Shown: piece after piece, positions 5,374 to 12,045 of the stretch
Position numbering within the stretch: the stretch's first letter is position 1
Layout of the letters: the number at the start of each line of letters is the position of its first letter
IMG/VR virus record: IMGVR_UViG_3300005470_000016
Location: 1 to 30,388 of that record
Strand: one strand, 5' to 3'
DNA length: 30,388 nucleotides
Origin: a virus
Made by a program: the position numbers and the translations under genes
The notes under the pieces: generated by a model
Told to the model about the DNA's origin: nothing
The model's input: the letters and a program-made list of their open reading frames with translations, nothing else
Database searches by the model: none

Positions 5374-5760
5374 TCATTTACAACCCTCTAACCGTTTAAC
5401 TTCTCTATTTGCATAGTCTGCTATCTTCTTAAAGTCACTTATATCTTCGCCTTTGTCACGCAATAAGTACTTCAAAATGTTCCCTTCGCTAAAGTTTAGA
5501 TTCCAATGGTTAATCAAGTCTAAAACGTCCATTCCGTGAACCTCTCTTGATGCGTATCTTTCAGGGCGTTCTTCGATTAGTTCTAACTGGCTAATGTTAA
5601 TAAAATACCTTCCATCCCCAATCCAGTTCTCATTATGAAACCTTAGATAATTAGTACCATCATCAAAGCACATTACACACTCGTCACCAGTATTAATACC
5701 ATAACGTTCCAAATTCTTGCTATCAATAACCCTATACTTTTGACCCTCTCTATTTTTCAT
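5374..5760 (-). CDS. DUF3310-domain protein
   Basis: The C-terminal half (residues about 72-125) fits DUF3310, seen in many phage nucleotide-metabolism or replication regions: VLDLINHWNLNFSEGNILKY, then LLRDKGEDISDFKKIADYAN. The N-terminal half is strand-rich (YRVIDSKNLERYGINTGDEC), resembling a small beta-barrel add-on. The biochemical role of DUF3310 is not established. The ATG at 5760 overlaps the end of the preceding 53-aa gene by 11 nt, so both are probably translated from the same mRNA. Confidence 0.75.
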   Translation of the reverse strand: MKNREGQKYRVIDSKNLERYGINTGDECVMCFDDGTNYLRFHNENWIGDGRYFINISQLELIEERPERYASREVHGMDVLDLINHWNLNFSEGNILKYLLRDKGEDISDFKKIADYANREVKRLEGCK

Positions 5761-5911
5761 CTTTCTCTCTTTTAATTGTTTCTACTAATTTTTTCACTGC
5801 GATTTTAACCATTCCTTGGTTCGTGATTCCTACACCGCTAAATTTCCTGTAGTAATCTTTAATAAAGTCTAAATCGTCTTGTTCAATCTTGTAAATACGT
5901 TTTTTTATCAT
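5750..5911 (-). CDS. Small basic hypothetical protein, 53 aa
   Basis: ATG at 5911, stop TAG at 5752-5750. The protein runs MIKKRIYKIEQDDLDFIKDY to VKREKDEK-like charged residues and is mostly Lys and Glu with an apparent strand-helix-helix layout. That is compatible with a small DNA-binding protein such as a ribbon-helix-helix type, though no diagnostic residues are present. It sits directly downstream of a strong promoter at 5928-5957 and overlaps the DUF3310 gene. Function unknown. Confidence 0.65.
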   Translation of the reverse strand: MIKKRIYKIEQDDLDFIKDYYRKFSGVGITNQGMVKIAVKKLVETIKREKDEK

Positions 5912-5927
5912 AACTATTTATTTTATC

Positions 5928-5957
5928 TAAAGATAATAATATATATTTAATACACAA
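5928..5957 (-). promoter_or_regulatory. Promoter, near-identical twin of the one at 14399
   Basis: Minus strand TTTG (TTG at 5957-5955), 19 nt, TATCTTTA (5935-5928). The spacer ATTAAATATATATTATTATC is the same as in the promoter at 14399-14428 over more than 15 bases, so the two arose by duplication or are kept alike by selection. It drives the 53-aa gene and DUF3310. Confidence 0.7.
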
Positions 5958-5964
5958 ATTCTTA

Positions 5965-6456
5965 TTAACTATTTATTTTCTTTAATTCTTTCTGATACGC
6001 TTCAGATGCTTCCAATTCACAAGTAAAGCGACCTAAAAACTTATTTCTTCCTTTTATATTTATCTCTGCTCTCCACTTACAATCTTGTTTACTCCAACTT
6101 ACACCAACATACCTAGACGTTCCACCTTTACGGTCTTTAGATGTGTTATGCCTACTTGTAGTTATTTGTAGGTTGCTTACACTGTTATTTAACTTATTAT
6201 TATCTATATGGTCGATAATTGTTTCGTAGCCGTTTGGATGGTGACCTAAAAACATTATAGCTACCAACTTATGAATTCTTTTAATTTTTCCTTTTCCGTT
6301 ACTAGACAGGATTACATAATAATAACCATTAGGCGCAATATTATTTTTAAGTATCTTTTCAGTTAACACTCCTTTTCTTTTTAAACTCTTAACTCTACCC
6401 AAACTACTTACCTGATAACATTCCTCGTAACCTTTAATATCCCTCCAAACTTCCAT
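5965..6456 (-). CDS. NUMOD4-HNH-AP2 homing-type endonuclease 2
   Basis: This 163-aa protein has the same order as endonuclease 1: NUMOD4 start (MEVWRDIKGYEECYQVSSLG), HNH core (IDHIDNNKLNNSVSNLQITT then TSKDR) and AP2-type segment (SRYVGVSWSKQDCKWRAEIN). The ATG at 6456 is preferred because MEVWRDIKG is the canonical NUMOD4 beginning. An upstream in-frame ATG at 6498 would lie inside the leader pseudoknot and add a hydrophobic stretch not found in the paralog. It sits next to the NinG gene and is expressed from its own promoter at 6543. Confidence 0.85.
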   Translation of the reverse strand: MEVWRDIKGYEECYQVSSLGRVKSLKRKGVLTEKILKNNIAPNGYYYVILSSNGKGKIKRIHKLVAIMFLGHHPNGYETIIDHIDNNKLNNSVSNLQITTSRHNTSKDRKGGTSRYVGVSWSKQDCKWRAEINIKGRNKFLGRFTCELEASEAYQKELKKINS

Positions 6457-6460
6457 GTAT

Positions 6461-6534
6461 AAAAAAACCAACCAAATCCACGCTGGTCGTCGCTTCATTG
6501 ATTGGAATTGTAAAATTTCTTATTGTGCGACCAG
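6461..6534 (-). ncRNA. Pseudoknot-terminator leader RNA Pk2 before endonuclease 2
   Basis: P1 pairs CTGGTCG (6534-6528) with CGACCAG (6489-6483). P2 pairs CCAATCAA (6505-6498) with TTGGTTGG (6475-6468), one G-T pair. P2 is followed by TTTTTTT (6467-6461), so it is also an intrinsic terminator stem. The U-tract ends 4 nt before the endonuclease ATG. The helices interleave as in Pk1, Pk3 and Pk4. The endonuclease would be expressed only if transcription passes this terminator. Confidence 0.6.
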
Positions 6535-6542
6535 ACACAAGG

Positions 6543-6565
6543 CAAATATAAGCATTTTATTTCAA
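6543..6565 (-). promoter_or_regulatory. Promoter of leader Pk2 (short-spacer type)
   Basis: Minus-strand TATATTTG (6550-6543), with TTTG 12 nt upstream (TTG at 6565-6563) and the sequence GAAATAAAATGCT in between. The same GAAATAAAAT stretch precedes the promoter at 26612. The promoter overlaps the last codons of the NinG gene. Confidence 0.5.
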
Positions 6566-7261
6566 ACTTTTATACTTTTTCTGAATTTCTTTTAGTTCTT
6601 CCCTAGTATATTTTCTAGTCTTATGTGCTTCACTTTCTAATTTTTCAACTCTTTCTATACCTATTCTTTTAATAAGTCCGATTCTATAATTATTCAAGTC
6701 GCCTCCTTTATCTTTGTTGCAAGGTCTACTACATTGTGCGTGAACATTATCTTCGTTAAAGGTTAAATTTTTATGCCCCCCAGAACTCCAAAAGTGACCA
6801 GCGTCGATGTTTCCTTCTCTCATTTGTTTGCCACAACTTATGCACGGCTTACCCTTGTCACGCTCTCGAATCCATTTGTTAAAGATTATCTGCGTTAGCT
6901 TCATTAACTCCTGAACTGTTTGAAGATTCTCTTTCTTAACTTTCTTTTCTTTGTTCCATTTCTGAAACGCTTTCTTTTTTAAATCTTCGTAGTACAAGTC
7001 GTTACACTCGTTTTTGATACAGTATTTTCGATTAAAGCTTACTGGCGTGAATTGTTGTTTACAGTTTTTACATTTTGCATTGTTGTATTGTTTAAATAAT
7101 TTCTTCGCTTTTAATATATCCTCTGCTGACTCTCTGTTCCAAACTAGGGTTATTATTTGTTCTGCTTTATCGTGTGGCATAGATTCAATTGTCTCAATAT
7201 ACAACTCAACGTCAACACCTAACTCACTAGCTATACTGTTATCTAATAAATCAAATATCAT
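6557..7261 (-). CDS. ninG: NinG-like recombination nuclease
   Basis: The 234-aa protein matches phage lambda NinG in layout: an N-terminal helical region, a first cysteine cluster (CKNCKQQF near 64 and CIKNEC near 80), a basic coiled region, then the signature CISCGKQ (near 139), DAGHFWSSGG, LTFNEDNVHAQC and CNKDKGGDLNNYRIGL. These cysteine and histidine residues probably hold zinc and an HNH-like active site. In lambda, NinG helps process recombination intermediates. Its ATG overlaps the stop of the upstream gene as ATGA. A promoter for endonuclease 2 lies in its last codons. Confidence 0.82.
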   Translation of the reverse strand: MIFDLLDNSIASELGVDVELYIETIESMPHDKAEQIITLVWNRESAEDILKAKKLFKQYNNAKCKNCKQQFTPVSFNRKYCIKNECNDLYYEDLKKKAFQKWNKEKKVKKENLQTVQELMKLTQIIFNKWIRERDKGKPCISCGKQMREGNIDAGHFWSSGGHKNLTFNEDNVHAQCSRPCNKDKGGDLNNYRIGLIKRIGIERVEKLESEAHKTRKYTREELKEIQKKYKSLK

Positions 7262-7659
7262 TTCCCTAGTGTTTTAAATTCGAGTTCTTGACCTGTTAGT
7301 ACAAAATATAAGTTTTGCAACTGGTGGACGTGATTAACTACTCCTAAATCAGGACACACACCGAAGTCACGTTCATCTCCTGAAATATTTATAGAAAAGT
7401 CATCACAGTAAGATAGTATAAACATATCAGGGGTGTTATTTCTATATTTTAACACGTAGTCAACACTTTCTCCGAACTCTTCACAATCAGTAATGACTTT
7501 ATCAAACCCACAATCCAAAAGTATTTCTTCGGTTAGTGGAATTGGTTTATATTGCCTATCGTCGTTTTGTTCTAGGTAATGAAGCATTGAAGACGAAACC
7601 CTTTCGTTGCATATTCCATCATTAATTAAATTCCCTATTCTTAAATCTTCTACTCTCAT
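7258..7659 (-). CDS. Conserved Bacteroidota phage protein of unknown function
   Basis: The 133-aa protein begins MRVEDLRIGNLINDGICNER and contains PIPLTEEILLDCGFDK and, near the end, VNHVHQLQNLYFVLTGQELE. This LRIGN...PIPLTEE...VHQLQNLYFALTG pattern is common in phages and prophages of Bacteroidota, where it has no assigned role. Both ends overlap neighbours by ATGA (7659-7656 and 7261-7258), so it is coupled with NinG downstream. Soluble, acidic. Confidence 0.75.
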   Translation of the reverse strand: MRVEDLRIGNLINDGICNERVSSSMLHYLEQNDDRQYKPIPLTEEILLDCGFDKVITDCEEFGESVDYVLKYRNNTPDMFILSYCDDFSINISGDERDFGVCPDLGVVNHVHQLQNLYFVLTGQELEFKTLGK

Positions 7660-7919
7660 AATTCTTTGTTTAAAAATTTAATGCTATTATCTACTTCAAT
7701 CTTCTCTAATCGTTTTTGCACTCCGTCCTTCTGCTGGTAAATCATTTCTAATACCATTTTAAGCCGTTCTGACGTGTTTACGTTCTTTCGATAGAGGAAT
7801 GTATCGACGTCACCGATATATACCCTTAAAGACGCTCTATTAATTCCGATACTACCAATAGGTAAACCGTAGCGGAGTATCTTCCAGTGTACGTCTGTTT
7901 CTTTTTCAAATGTTATCAT
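7656..7919 (-). CDS. Hypothetical protein, 87 aa
   Basis: ATG at 7919; the stop overlaps the next start as ATGA. The protein starts MITFEKETDVHWKILRYGLP, seems to have four or five beta strands in its first half and a helix rich in Lys and Glu in its second half. No recognised family. It lies between the helicase-like ATPase gene and the conserved LRIGN protein, in the replication operon, so a replication-accessory role is possible but only by position. Confidence 0.65.
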   Translation of the reverse strand: MITFEKETDVHWKILRYGLPIGSIGINRASLRVYIGDVDTFLYRKNVNTSERLKMVLEMIYQQKDGVQKRLEKIEVDNSIKFLNKEL

Positions 7920-7940
7920 GATGTAAATATATAAATATTT

Positions 7941-8855
7941 TTAGAAATCCTCGCCAAAAACGCTTATTTTATTTGAAATTGGTTCAACTTGCCATTTAGA
8001 CTGTACCTCTGCAAGTGGATTTACACCGTCTATTGTAAAGCCTAATCCACTATTAAAATAAAACATTAGGTATGTATCTGTATTTGTTATTGCTCCCCCA
8101 GTGTCTACGTCTTTAACTTTATCAATGTCAGCCATAGTAAAGTATTTCATTGATTCAAGTTTGTTTAGTCTGTTTAAGTTTATCCAATCGTCACTCATAT
8201 TACTAAAGGTACTACCTCCTTCTGCATTGTGCTTCAGTGGCATCATTGGCTGACCTTCCCATTCGTGACCATCAGGATATTGTGAACTTTTACGCTGAGT
8301 TTCAGTGTTCGGGTGCATTGTCAAATAAAGAGTAGTATCTGTTGTTTTACACCAATGCTTTAAACTTCTTATAAAAGGTACATTCTCGCTATATCCTACA
8401 GGTCTGTTAAGTTGGTTAAACGGGTCTAAAAGTACTCCATCAGGGTTTTTACTTTCAAATAGTTCTAAAAGCTCATTAGGCTTGTAAAGTTGTTTATTGT
8501 CTATAAAAAAGAAATAGCACTCTATAACTTCTGCCGCTTTTAATATCTCGTCATCGTTAAGAGTTTTGAAATGTCTACCTGTGTACCACTGTATCAAGTC
8601 ACGCATTACACGACCTTTTTTATTTTCATCCATCCATAAACCCCATTTTAAACCGTGACGAACTGACAAGCATAAAAAATACCAAGCCATAAAATATGTT
8701 TTACCAACATTGTTACCACCTAACACACCGTTATACTGACCCCTCTTGAATCTTAAATGATTATCTAGCTTACACCCTATACCTAAACCTAAAGGAATTC
8801 TGTCGTGTCTGTAGTCTAATAAGTAATCGTTATCACTTCCTTTTTCTAAAATCAT
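7941..8855 (-). CDS. RecA/DnaB-type replicative ATPase (helicase-like)
   Basis: In 304 aa the Walker A loop is GGNNVGKT (residues 46-53), and a hydrophobic strand ending in Asp, GVLLDPFNQL (near 139-148), fits Walker B. TLYLTMHPNTE is in the position of the H4/DnaB sensor strand. The fold is that of hexameric RecA-type ATPases, but the protein is shorter than a full DnaB and lacks a primase-binding N-terminal domain. It probably acts as the phage replicative helicase, loaded by the product of the overlapping upstream gene (ATGA at 8855-8852). Confidence 0.75.
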   Translation of the reverse strand: MILEKGSDNDYLLDYRHDRIPLGLGIGCKLDNHLRFKRGQYNGVLGGNNVGKTYFMAWYFLCLSVRHGLKWGLWMDENKKGRVMRDLIQWYTGRHFKTLNDDEILKAAEVIECYFFFIDNKQLYKPNELLELFESKNPDGVLLDPFNQLNRPVGYSENVPFIRSLKHWCKTTDTTLYLTMHPNTETQRKSSQYPDGHEWEGQPMMPLKHNAEGGSTFSNMSDDWINLNRLNKLESMKYFTMADIDKVKDVDTGGAITNTDTYLMFYFNSGLGFTIDGVNPLAEVQSKWQVEPISNKISVFGEDF

Positions 8856-9547
8856 ATCAATCCATTTTCTTTCATTGCCTTTTGCGCTAGTGCCACTATA
8901 GGGTCAACTGTTAAACTTTTTTGTTTATGTTCTTGTGGTACTTTATCCCAAAACAAACCCTGCCATCCGTTTTCTATAGAGTTGTTTATGACAAAACTAA
9001 CAGCCCCTAAAGATTCATTGTTTATTTTATCTACTAACTTATCTAATGTTGACGTAGCTGTTATAGGTTTTTTAATCTGAACCCTGTAATTCAACCAAGC
9101 TTTAAACAAATCACGCTTAGAAGAATCAAATATCATTTCCTCTATATTATCTTTATCTTTATCTTTATCTTTATCTTTATAGCTAGAGTTTTGCTTAGGC
9201 TTTGCTTTAGCATTGCTAGACTTTTGCTTACCACCCTTTCTTCCCGCTTCCTGTCTACGTTTCCGCTTCTCTGAAAGCACGTCAAATTGTTCGTTTAGGT
9301 AGTTTATAACCGCTAAATCTGTTTTAGATTCATGCTTTAAAATTTCAAGTTCAAACAGTTGATTAAGCAAATCAATATCATTCCTAAAGCGTTTCTCTAG
9401 CATTGCTTTAGTTACGCTACAATCTTGAACCCAATAGTAAGAACATAAATCTATAAACAAACCCTTTAACTCGTATGTTTCAAGGCTTATAAGTCCGTTT
9501 TGCCACTCTTGGGCGGTAAATCTGAAATATGGTAGTTCTTTCGCCAT
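8852..9547 (-). CDS. Replisome-organizer-like protein (DUF1376/replication initiator type)
   Basis: The N-terminus (MAKELPYFRFTAQEWQNGLI, then YELKGLFIDLCSYYWVQDCS) resembles the winged-helix domain of phage replisome organizers. Next comes a basic hinge (KRKRRQEAGRKGGKQK), a low-complexity KDKDKDKDKD tract near residue 125-135 and a C-terminal helical domain (DLFKAWLNYRVQIKKPITAT). Similar proteins bind the origin and load the helicase, which fits the helicase-like gene that follows. Length 231 aa. The KD tract is encoded by a perfect hexanucleotide repeat and may vary in length. Confidence 0.72.
   Translation of the reverse strand: MAKELPYFRFTAQEWQNGLISLETYELKGLFIDLCSYYWVQDCSVTKAMLEKRFRNDIDLLNQLFELEILKHESKTDLAVINYLNEQFDVLSEKRKRRQEAGRKGGKQKSSNAKAKPKQNSSYKDKDKDKDKDNIEEMIFDSSKRDLFKAWLNYRVQIKKPITATSTLDKLVDKINNESLGAVSFVINNSIENGWQGLFWDKVPQEHKQKSLTVDPIVALAQKAMKENGLI
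9149..9180 (-). repeat. Tandem hexanucleotide repeat inside the replisome organizer
   Basis: Five tandem copies of AAAGAT (minus strand) encode the Lys-Asp tract. The unit keeps frame, so slippage would change the number of KD pairs without breaking the protein. Confidence 0.9.
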
Positions 9548-9750
9548 TAGTCTTGAATTTTATTAATTTCAGTTCGTAACGTCTTAGCGAACTTTATCGA
9601 TGTTGACTTGTCTAAATAAATGGAACTCTCATTACCATCTTGATGTAAATCAATAAGTATTAAGTCGTTATTTATTCCTTCATCGTATTTACATTTTATC
9701 CAGTCACCATTTTCGATTGCATCTAAAAATTTTAAATCTACTTTTGCCAT
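9547..9750 (-). CDS. Hypothetical protein, 67 aa
   Basis: The ATG at 9750 (leader CCTTTATTATT) is preferred to one 18 codons upstream, which would add a hydrophobic stretch and place the start on the terminator of leader Pk3. The product (MAKVDLKFLDAIENGDWIKC...) is a small acidic alpha/beta protein ending TLRTEINKIQD. Unknown family. Its stop overlaps the start of the replisome organizer as TAATG. Expression may depend on readthrough of Pk3. Confidence 0.65.
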   Translation of the reverse strand: MAKVDLKFLDAIENGDWIKCKYDEGINNDLILIDLHQDGNESSIYLDKSTSIKFAKTLRTEINKIQD

Positions 9751-9791
9751 AATAATAAAGGTTTTAAGATACCAATAAACTGTTAGTAAAT

Positions 9792-9868
9792 AAAAAAGAG
9801 CCACTCAGCAGGCGGTCGGATACCGTACTAAATGACTCTCTAAAAATAAAACTCTTGAAGCTCCGACC
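9792..9868 (-). ncRNA. Pseudoknot-terminator leader RNA Pk3
   Basis: P1 pairs GGTCGGA (9868-9862) with TCCGACC (9820-9814). P2 pairs GAGTCATTTAGT (9838-9827) with GCTGAGTGGCTC (9809-9798), 12 pairs with four G-T, followed by TTTTTT (9797-9792). The P1 3' strand lies inside the P2 loop, so the two helices form an H-type pseudoknot. With a TATATTTG box at 9880-9887, the unit could be an approximately 80-nt small RNA, or an attenuator for the replication operon that starts at 9750. GCTTCAA after P1 is shared with Pk4. Confidence 0.6.
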
Positions 9869-9879
9869 CTTCGTTATTG

Positions 9880-9887
9880 CAAATATA
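9880..9887 (-). promoter_or_regulatory. -7 box before leader Pk3
   Basis: TATATTTG on the minus strand, 11 nt before helix P1 of Pk3 and just after the stop of the DnaA-like gene. No TTG at 19 or 12 nt upstream was seen, so the call rests on the -7 box and position alone. Confidence 0.4.
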
Positions 9888-9899
9888 CGCAATTTATAC

Positions 9900-10235
9900 T
9901 TAAATAACTAATATTCTTTCGTTTTGTTTTGCTAAAATCTGATACATTAACAATGAATGGCTAGTACCGTAAACCTCTTCACCTATTGGGAACAAGCTTC
10001 TAACCTGTTGAGTGTACTCTAAAAATAAACTGTCATCTTTGTACTTCTCAAATTCCTTCAATCCGTGTATGACAGTATCGTGTCCACGACCGAACTCTTG
10101 ACCTATCCACTCCAAAGAATTACCATACATATGTCTAAGGTACTTGTATAGGTAAAATCGTTGGTACACTAATTGTCTTTTGCGTGACTTTGTGTCTAAT
10201 CTTTCTTCTTGTATGTATTTTCTTATTCTTTCCAT
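9900..10235 (-). CDS. DnaA domain IV-like DNA-binding protein
   Basis: The 111-aa protein resembles only the C-terminal helix-turn-helix domain of DnaA: basic helix (RKRQLVYQRFYLYKYLRHMY), then SLEWIGQEFGRGHDTVIHGL (residues about 40-59), matching the DnaA signature in which GRDHSTVIH contacts the DnaA box. It has no AAA+ domain. It could bind host or phage DnaA boxes and act in phage origin recognition or compete with host DnaA. The start at 10235 overlaps the preceding 47-aa gene by 13 nt. Confidence 0.78.
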   Translation of the reverse strand: MERIRKYIQEERLDTKSRKRQLVYQRFYLYKYLRHMYGNSLEWIGQEFGRGHDTVIHGLKEFEKYKDDSLFLEYTQQVRSLFPIGEEVYGTSHSLLMYQILAKQNERILVI

Positions 10236-10366
10236 TTTATCTTAATATTATCAATTATCTCTACTCTTACTCCTGTAATCTTCTCTCCTTGCTTTACTGC
10301 GTTACCTCGACTCTTTGCTTCAACTTTTAGTTTGCGTCCGTCTGGCGTTCTTATTTCGTATGTCAT
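10223..10366 (-). CDS. Small basic hypothetical protein, 47 aa
   Basis: ATG at 10366 shares its A with the last base of the methyltransferase stop (TAATG), and the frame ends TAA at 10225-10223. The product starts MTYEIRTPDGRKLKVEAKSR, then NAVKQGEKITGVRVEIID: a strand-turn-strand-helix-strand plan with many Lys residues. Probably a small DNA- or protein-binding factor. No family recognised. Coupled to both neighbours by overlap. Confidence 0.65.
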   Translation of the reverse strand: MTYEIRTPDGRKLKVEAKSRGNAVKQGEKITGVRVEIIDNIKIKWKE

Positions 10367-11004
10367 TAGAATAGTCTTTGTTGTGATACGTGGTTTTTAA
10401 TTCGTTTAATACTTGCGTCGAAATAGTCTTTATCCAGTTCGCACGCTGTTAATTTAAAACCGTAATCGTGACACGCTATCGCTATTGAGCCGCTGCCGAG
10501 GTGTGTGTCTAGTATTTTGTCTCCTTGTTTAGCGTATTTATCTAATAGCCATTTATAAAGCTCAACAGGTTTTTGTGTTGGATGTATAGTTTTATCTGTT
10601 TTATTTCTACCTTTAATTCCATTTGCTAATCCGTTCCAAGCCCAATAAAATCTTTTGGCAGGTATATCAAAACTGCTCCAAGCTAATTCTCCATCACTAT
10701 AAGTTTCTACACTTGGATCTTTATCCCAAAAAATAAAACTTTTGCAACCATTTTTCCATAAATAAGAAAAGTAATTGCCACCCCATATAATTTGATTTTT
10801 AGAAACTCTAATAACCTCTTCAAAATATTCATCATTAGGAATAGAACCATCCCAACTTTTACTTTTAGTATCTCTAATTTTATTATCAAATCCAATCCCA
10901 TATGGAGGGTCAACAATAGCAAGGTCAAAATAATTATCAGGATAACGTTTCATTAACTCCATGTTATCCTCGTTTGTTACTGTTATTTTATCTGTTACTT
11001 TCAT
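10366..11004 (-). CDS. DNA N6-adenine (or N4-cytosine) methyltransferase
   Basis: The 212-aa protein has the catalytic motif IV DPPYG (residues 32-36) near the N-terminus and the SAM-binding motif I (DTHLGSGSIA near 165) near the C-terminus, with HPTQKPVELYKWLL in front. That is the beta-class order of D12/N4-N6 methyltransferases. DPPY favours adenine-N6. There is no adjacent restriction enzyme, so it is a phage orphan methylase, probably protecting phage DNA from host restriction. The start (GTAACAGATAAAATA region) is ATG at 11004, one nucleotide after the stop of the previous gene. Confidence 0.85.
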   Translation of the reverse strand: MKVTDKITVTNEDNMELMKRYPDNYFDLAIVDPPYGIGFDNKIRDTKSKSWDGSIPNDEYFEEVIRVSKNQIIWGGNYFSYLWKNGCKSFIFWDKDPSVETYSDGELAWSSFDIPAKRFYWAWNGLANGIKGRNKTDKTIHPTQKPVELYKWLLDKYAKQGDKILDTHLGSGSIAIACHDYGFKLTACELDKDYFDASIKRIKNHVSQQRLF

Positions 11005-11005
11005 C

Positions 11006-11185
11006 TCATTTCAGTGTTAATTGTTTTAACCTTTCCTCTTTAAATTCCTGTAAGCCTTTAGCTCTACTGTTAAAATCTAATCCTTCGTTAGCGTCAACCG
11101 TTCTAACCTTTACATAAACATTCTCTTTTTCGGGCAACTCGCTTTTATGTGTAAAGGTTTCTTGTATTTTTTCTAGTATGTTCAT
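11006..11185 (-). CDS. Hypothetical protein, 59 aa
   Basis: ATG at 11185, stop TGA at 11008-11006, one base before the methyltransferase start. It begins MNILEKIQETFTHKSELPEK and has a strand YVKVRTVDA followed by a charged helix. The first ATG lies only 2 nt after the stop of the upstream membrane protein gene, so translation is likely coupled. Function unknown. Confidence 0.65.
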   Translation of the reverse strand: MNILEKIQETFTHKSELPEKENVYVKVRTVDANEGLDFNSRAKGLQEFKEERLKQLTLK

Positions 11186-11187
11186 AT

Positions 11188-11331
11188 CTAATAAGTTTGT
11201 GATTTGTAATTTACCAACGTGTACCCTTTTACTGGCTTCTCGTAGCTTTTAATGCAGAAGAAGATAACTGTTAACACTGCAATAGTTAAAATTACAAGAA
11301 TTATGTTGTCTGCGCTGTTTCTGTTTCTCAT
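11188..11331 (-). CDS. Small single-pass membrane protein, 47 aa
   Basis: ATG at 11331 overlaps the TGA stop of the upstream gene as ATGA. The protein has a polar N-terminus (MRNRNSADN), one strongly hydrophobic segment (IILVILTIAVLTVIFFCI, residues 10-27) and a basic, tyrosine-containing tail (KSYEKPVKGYTLVNYK). By the positive-inside rule the orientation is ambiguous. Small phage membrane proteins in early regions often act in host takeover or exclusion, but there is no direct evidence here. Confidence 0.65.
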   Translation of the reverse strand: MRNRNSADNIILVILTIAVLTVIFFCIKSYEKPVKGYTLVNYKSQTY

Positions 11332-11696
11332 AACGTCTCGTCGTTTAAATCGTCTATACAGCTTTGCACCATGCTTTCAATTTCTTCTCGTAATCGGTCA
11401 GAAATCGCTGCTGTTTCTATTGGAAAGCCTTTTACCATAATATTTTCGTAATCGTGAATCATGACCGTTTTTTCATCAAAGTAATCTGTAACGTCTCTAG
11501 TATCCAAAGAGTAATGTACTTCTGTTCGGTTGTTGTTCTCGTCTATTATATAAACGTTTAAACCGTCACGTTCTACTTCTAGGTTTTCGCTATCGTTTAC
11601 AGAATGGTGCTTAATCTTGTAATGCGTTCCTAGTGCGTGTAGTTCCGCTTGTTCTAAATCGGTGAAGAATATACCGTTAACTTCGTAAATTTTCAT
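11328..11696 (-). CDS. Hypothetical protein, 122 aa
   Basis: The ATG at 11696 has the strong leader AAACAAATAGAATT. The acidic protein (MKIYEVNGIFFTDLEQAELH at the N-terminus) looks alpha/beta with a central strand pair (GLNVYIIDENNNRTEVHYSL) and a helical C-terminus ending DDLNDETL. No motif recognised. Coupled by ATGA to the small membrane protein downstream. Confidence 0.68.
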   Translation of the reverse strand: MKIYEVNGIFFTDLEQAELHALGTHYKIKHHSVNDSENLEVERDGLNVYIIDENNNRTEVHYSLDTRDVTDYFDEKTVMIHDYENIMVKGFPIETAAISDRLREEIESMVQSCIDDLNDETL

Positions 11697-11708
11697 AATT
11701 CTATTTGT

Positions 11709-12032
11709 TTAAAGTTCTTTAAATACTTTTTCAGCAACGCTATCAGCGTACTCTTTTATTTTTAATTCTAATCTATCATTGATAGCGTTTTGAACTTTGA
11801 TTCTAAATTCAAAACTATTCGTGGCAGAGTTTATTGATTCTAATATGGCTTTTTTAGTACCCTCCTTTATAGCAAATACAAATCCATCCTCATCTGTTAG
11901 TTCTTCAATAGCTAGTTGAATGCCTTTAGATATATGAGATTCTAAATTTTTATTATCAATCATTACCTGACTGGCTATTTGCTGGGCGTTTATACCTAAA
12001 TCAATTCTAAGTGTTGTTAGTTCTCTATTCAT
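11709..12032 (-). CDS. Hypothetical helical protein, 107 aa
   Basis: The ATG at 12032 has leader AAATAGAAATT directly following the stop of the previous gene (13 nt apart). The protein begins MNRELTTLRIDLGINAQQIA and is mostly amphipathic helices with a C-terminal coiled stretch (LELKIKEYADSVAEKVFKEL). It might be a structural or adaptor protein; nothing indicates an enzyme. Unknown family. Confidence 0.65.
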   Translation of the reverse strand: MNRELTTLRIDLGINAQQIASQVMIDNKNLESHISKGIQLAIEELTDEDGFVFAIKEGTKKAILESINSATNSFEFRIKVQNAINDRLELKIKEYADSVAEKVFKEL

Positions 12033-12045
12033 AATTTCTATTTAT

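Noticed and set aside
10707-10928. 73-aa minus-strand ORF inside the methyltransferase
   Set aside because: Overlaps the methyltransferase frame, which has DPPY and the SAM motif; the shadow is hydrophobic and has no leader.
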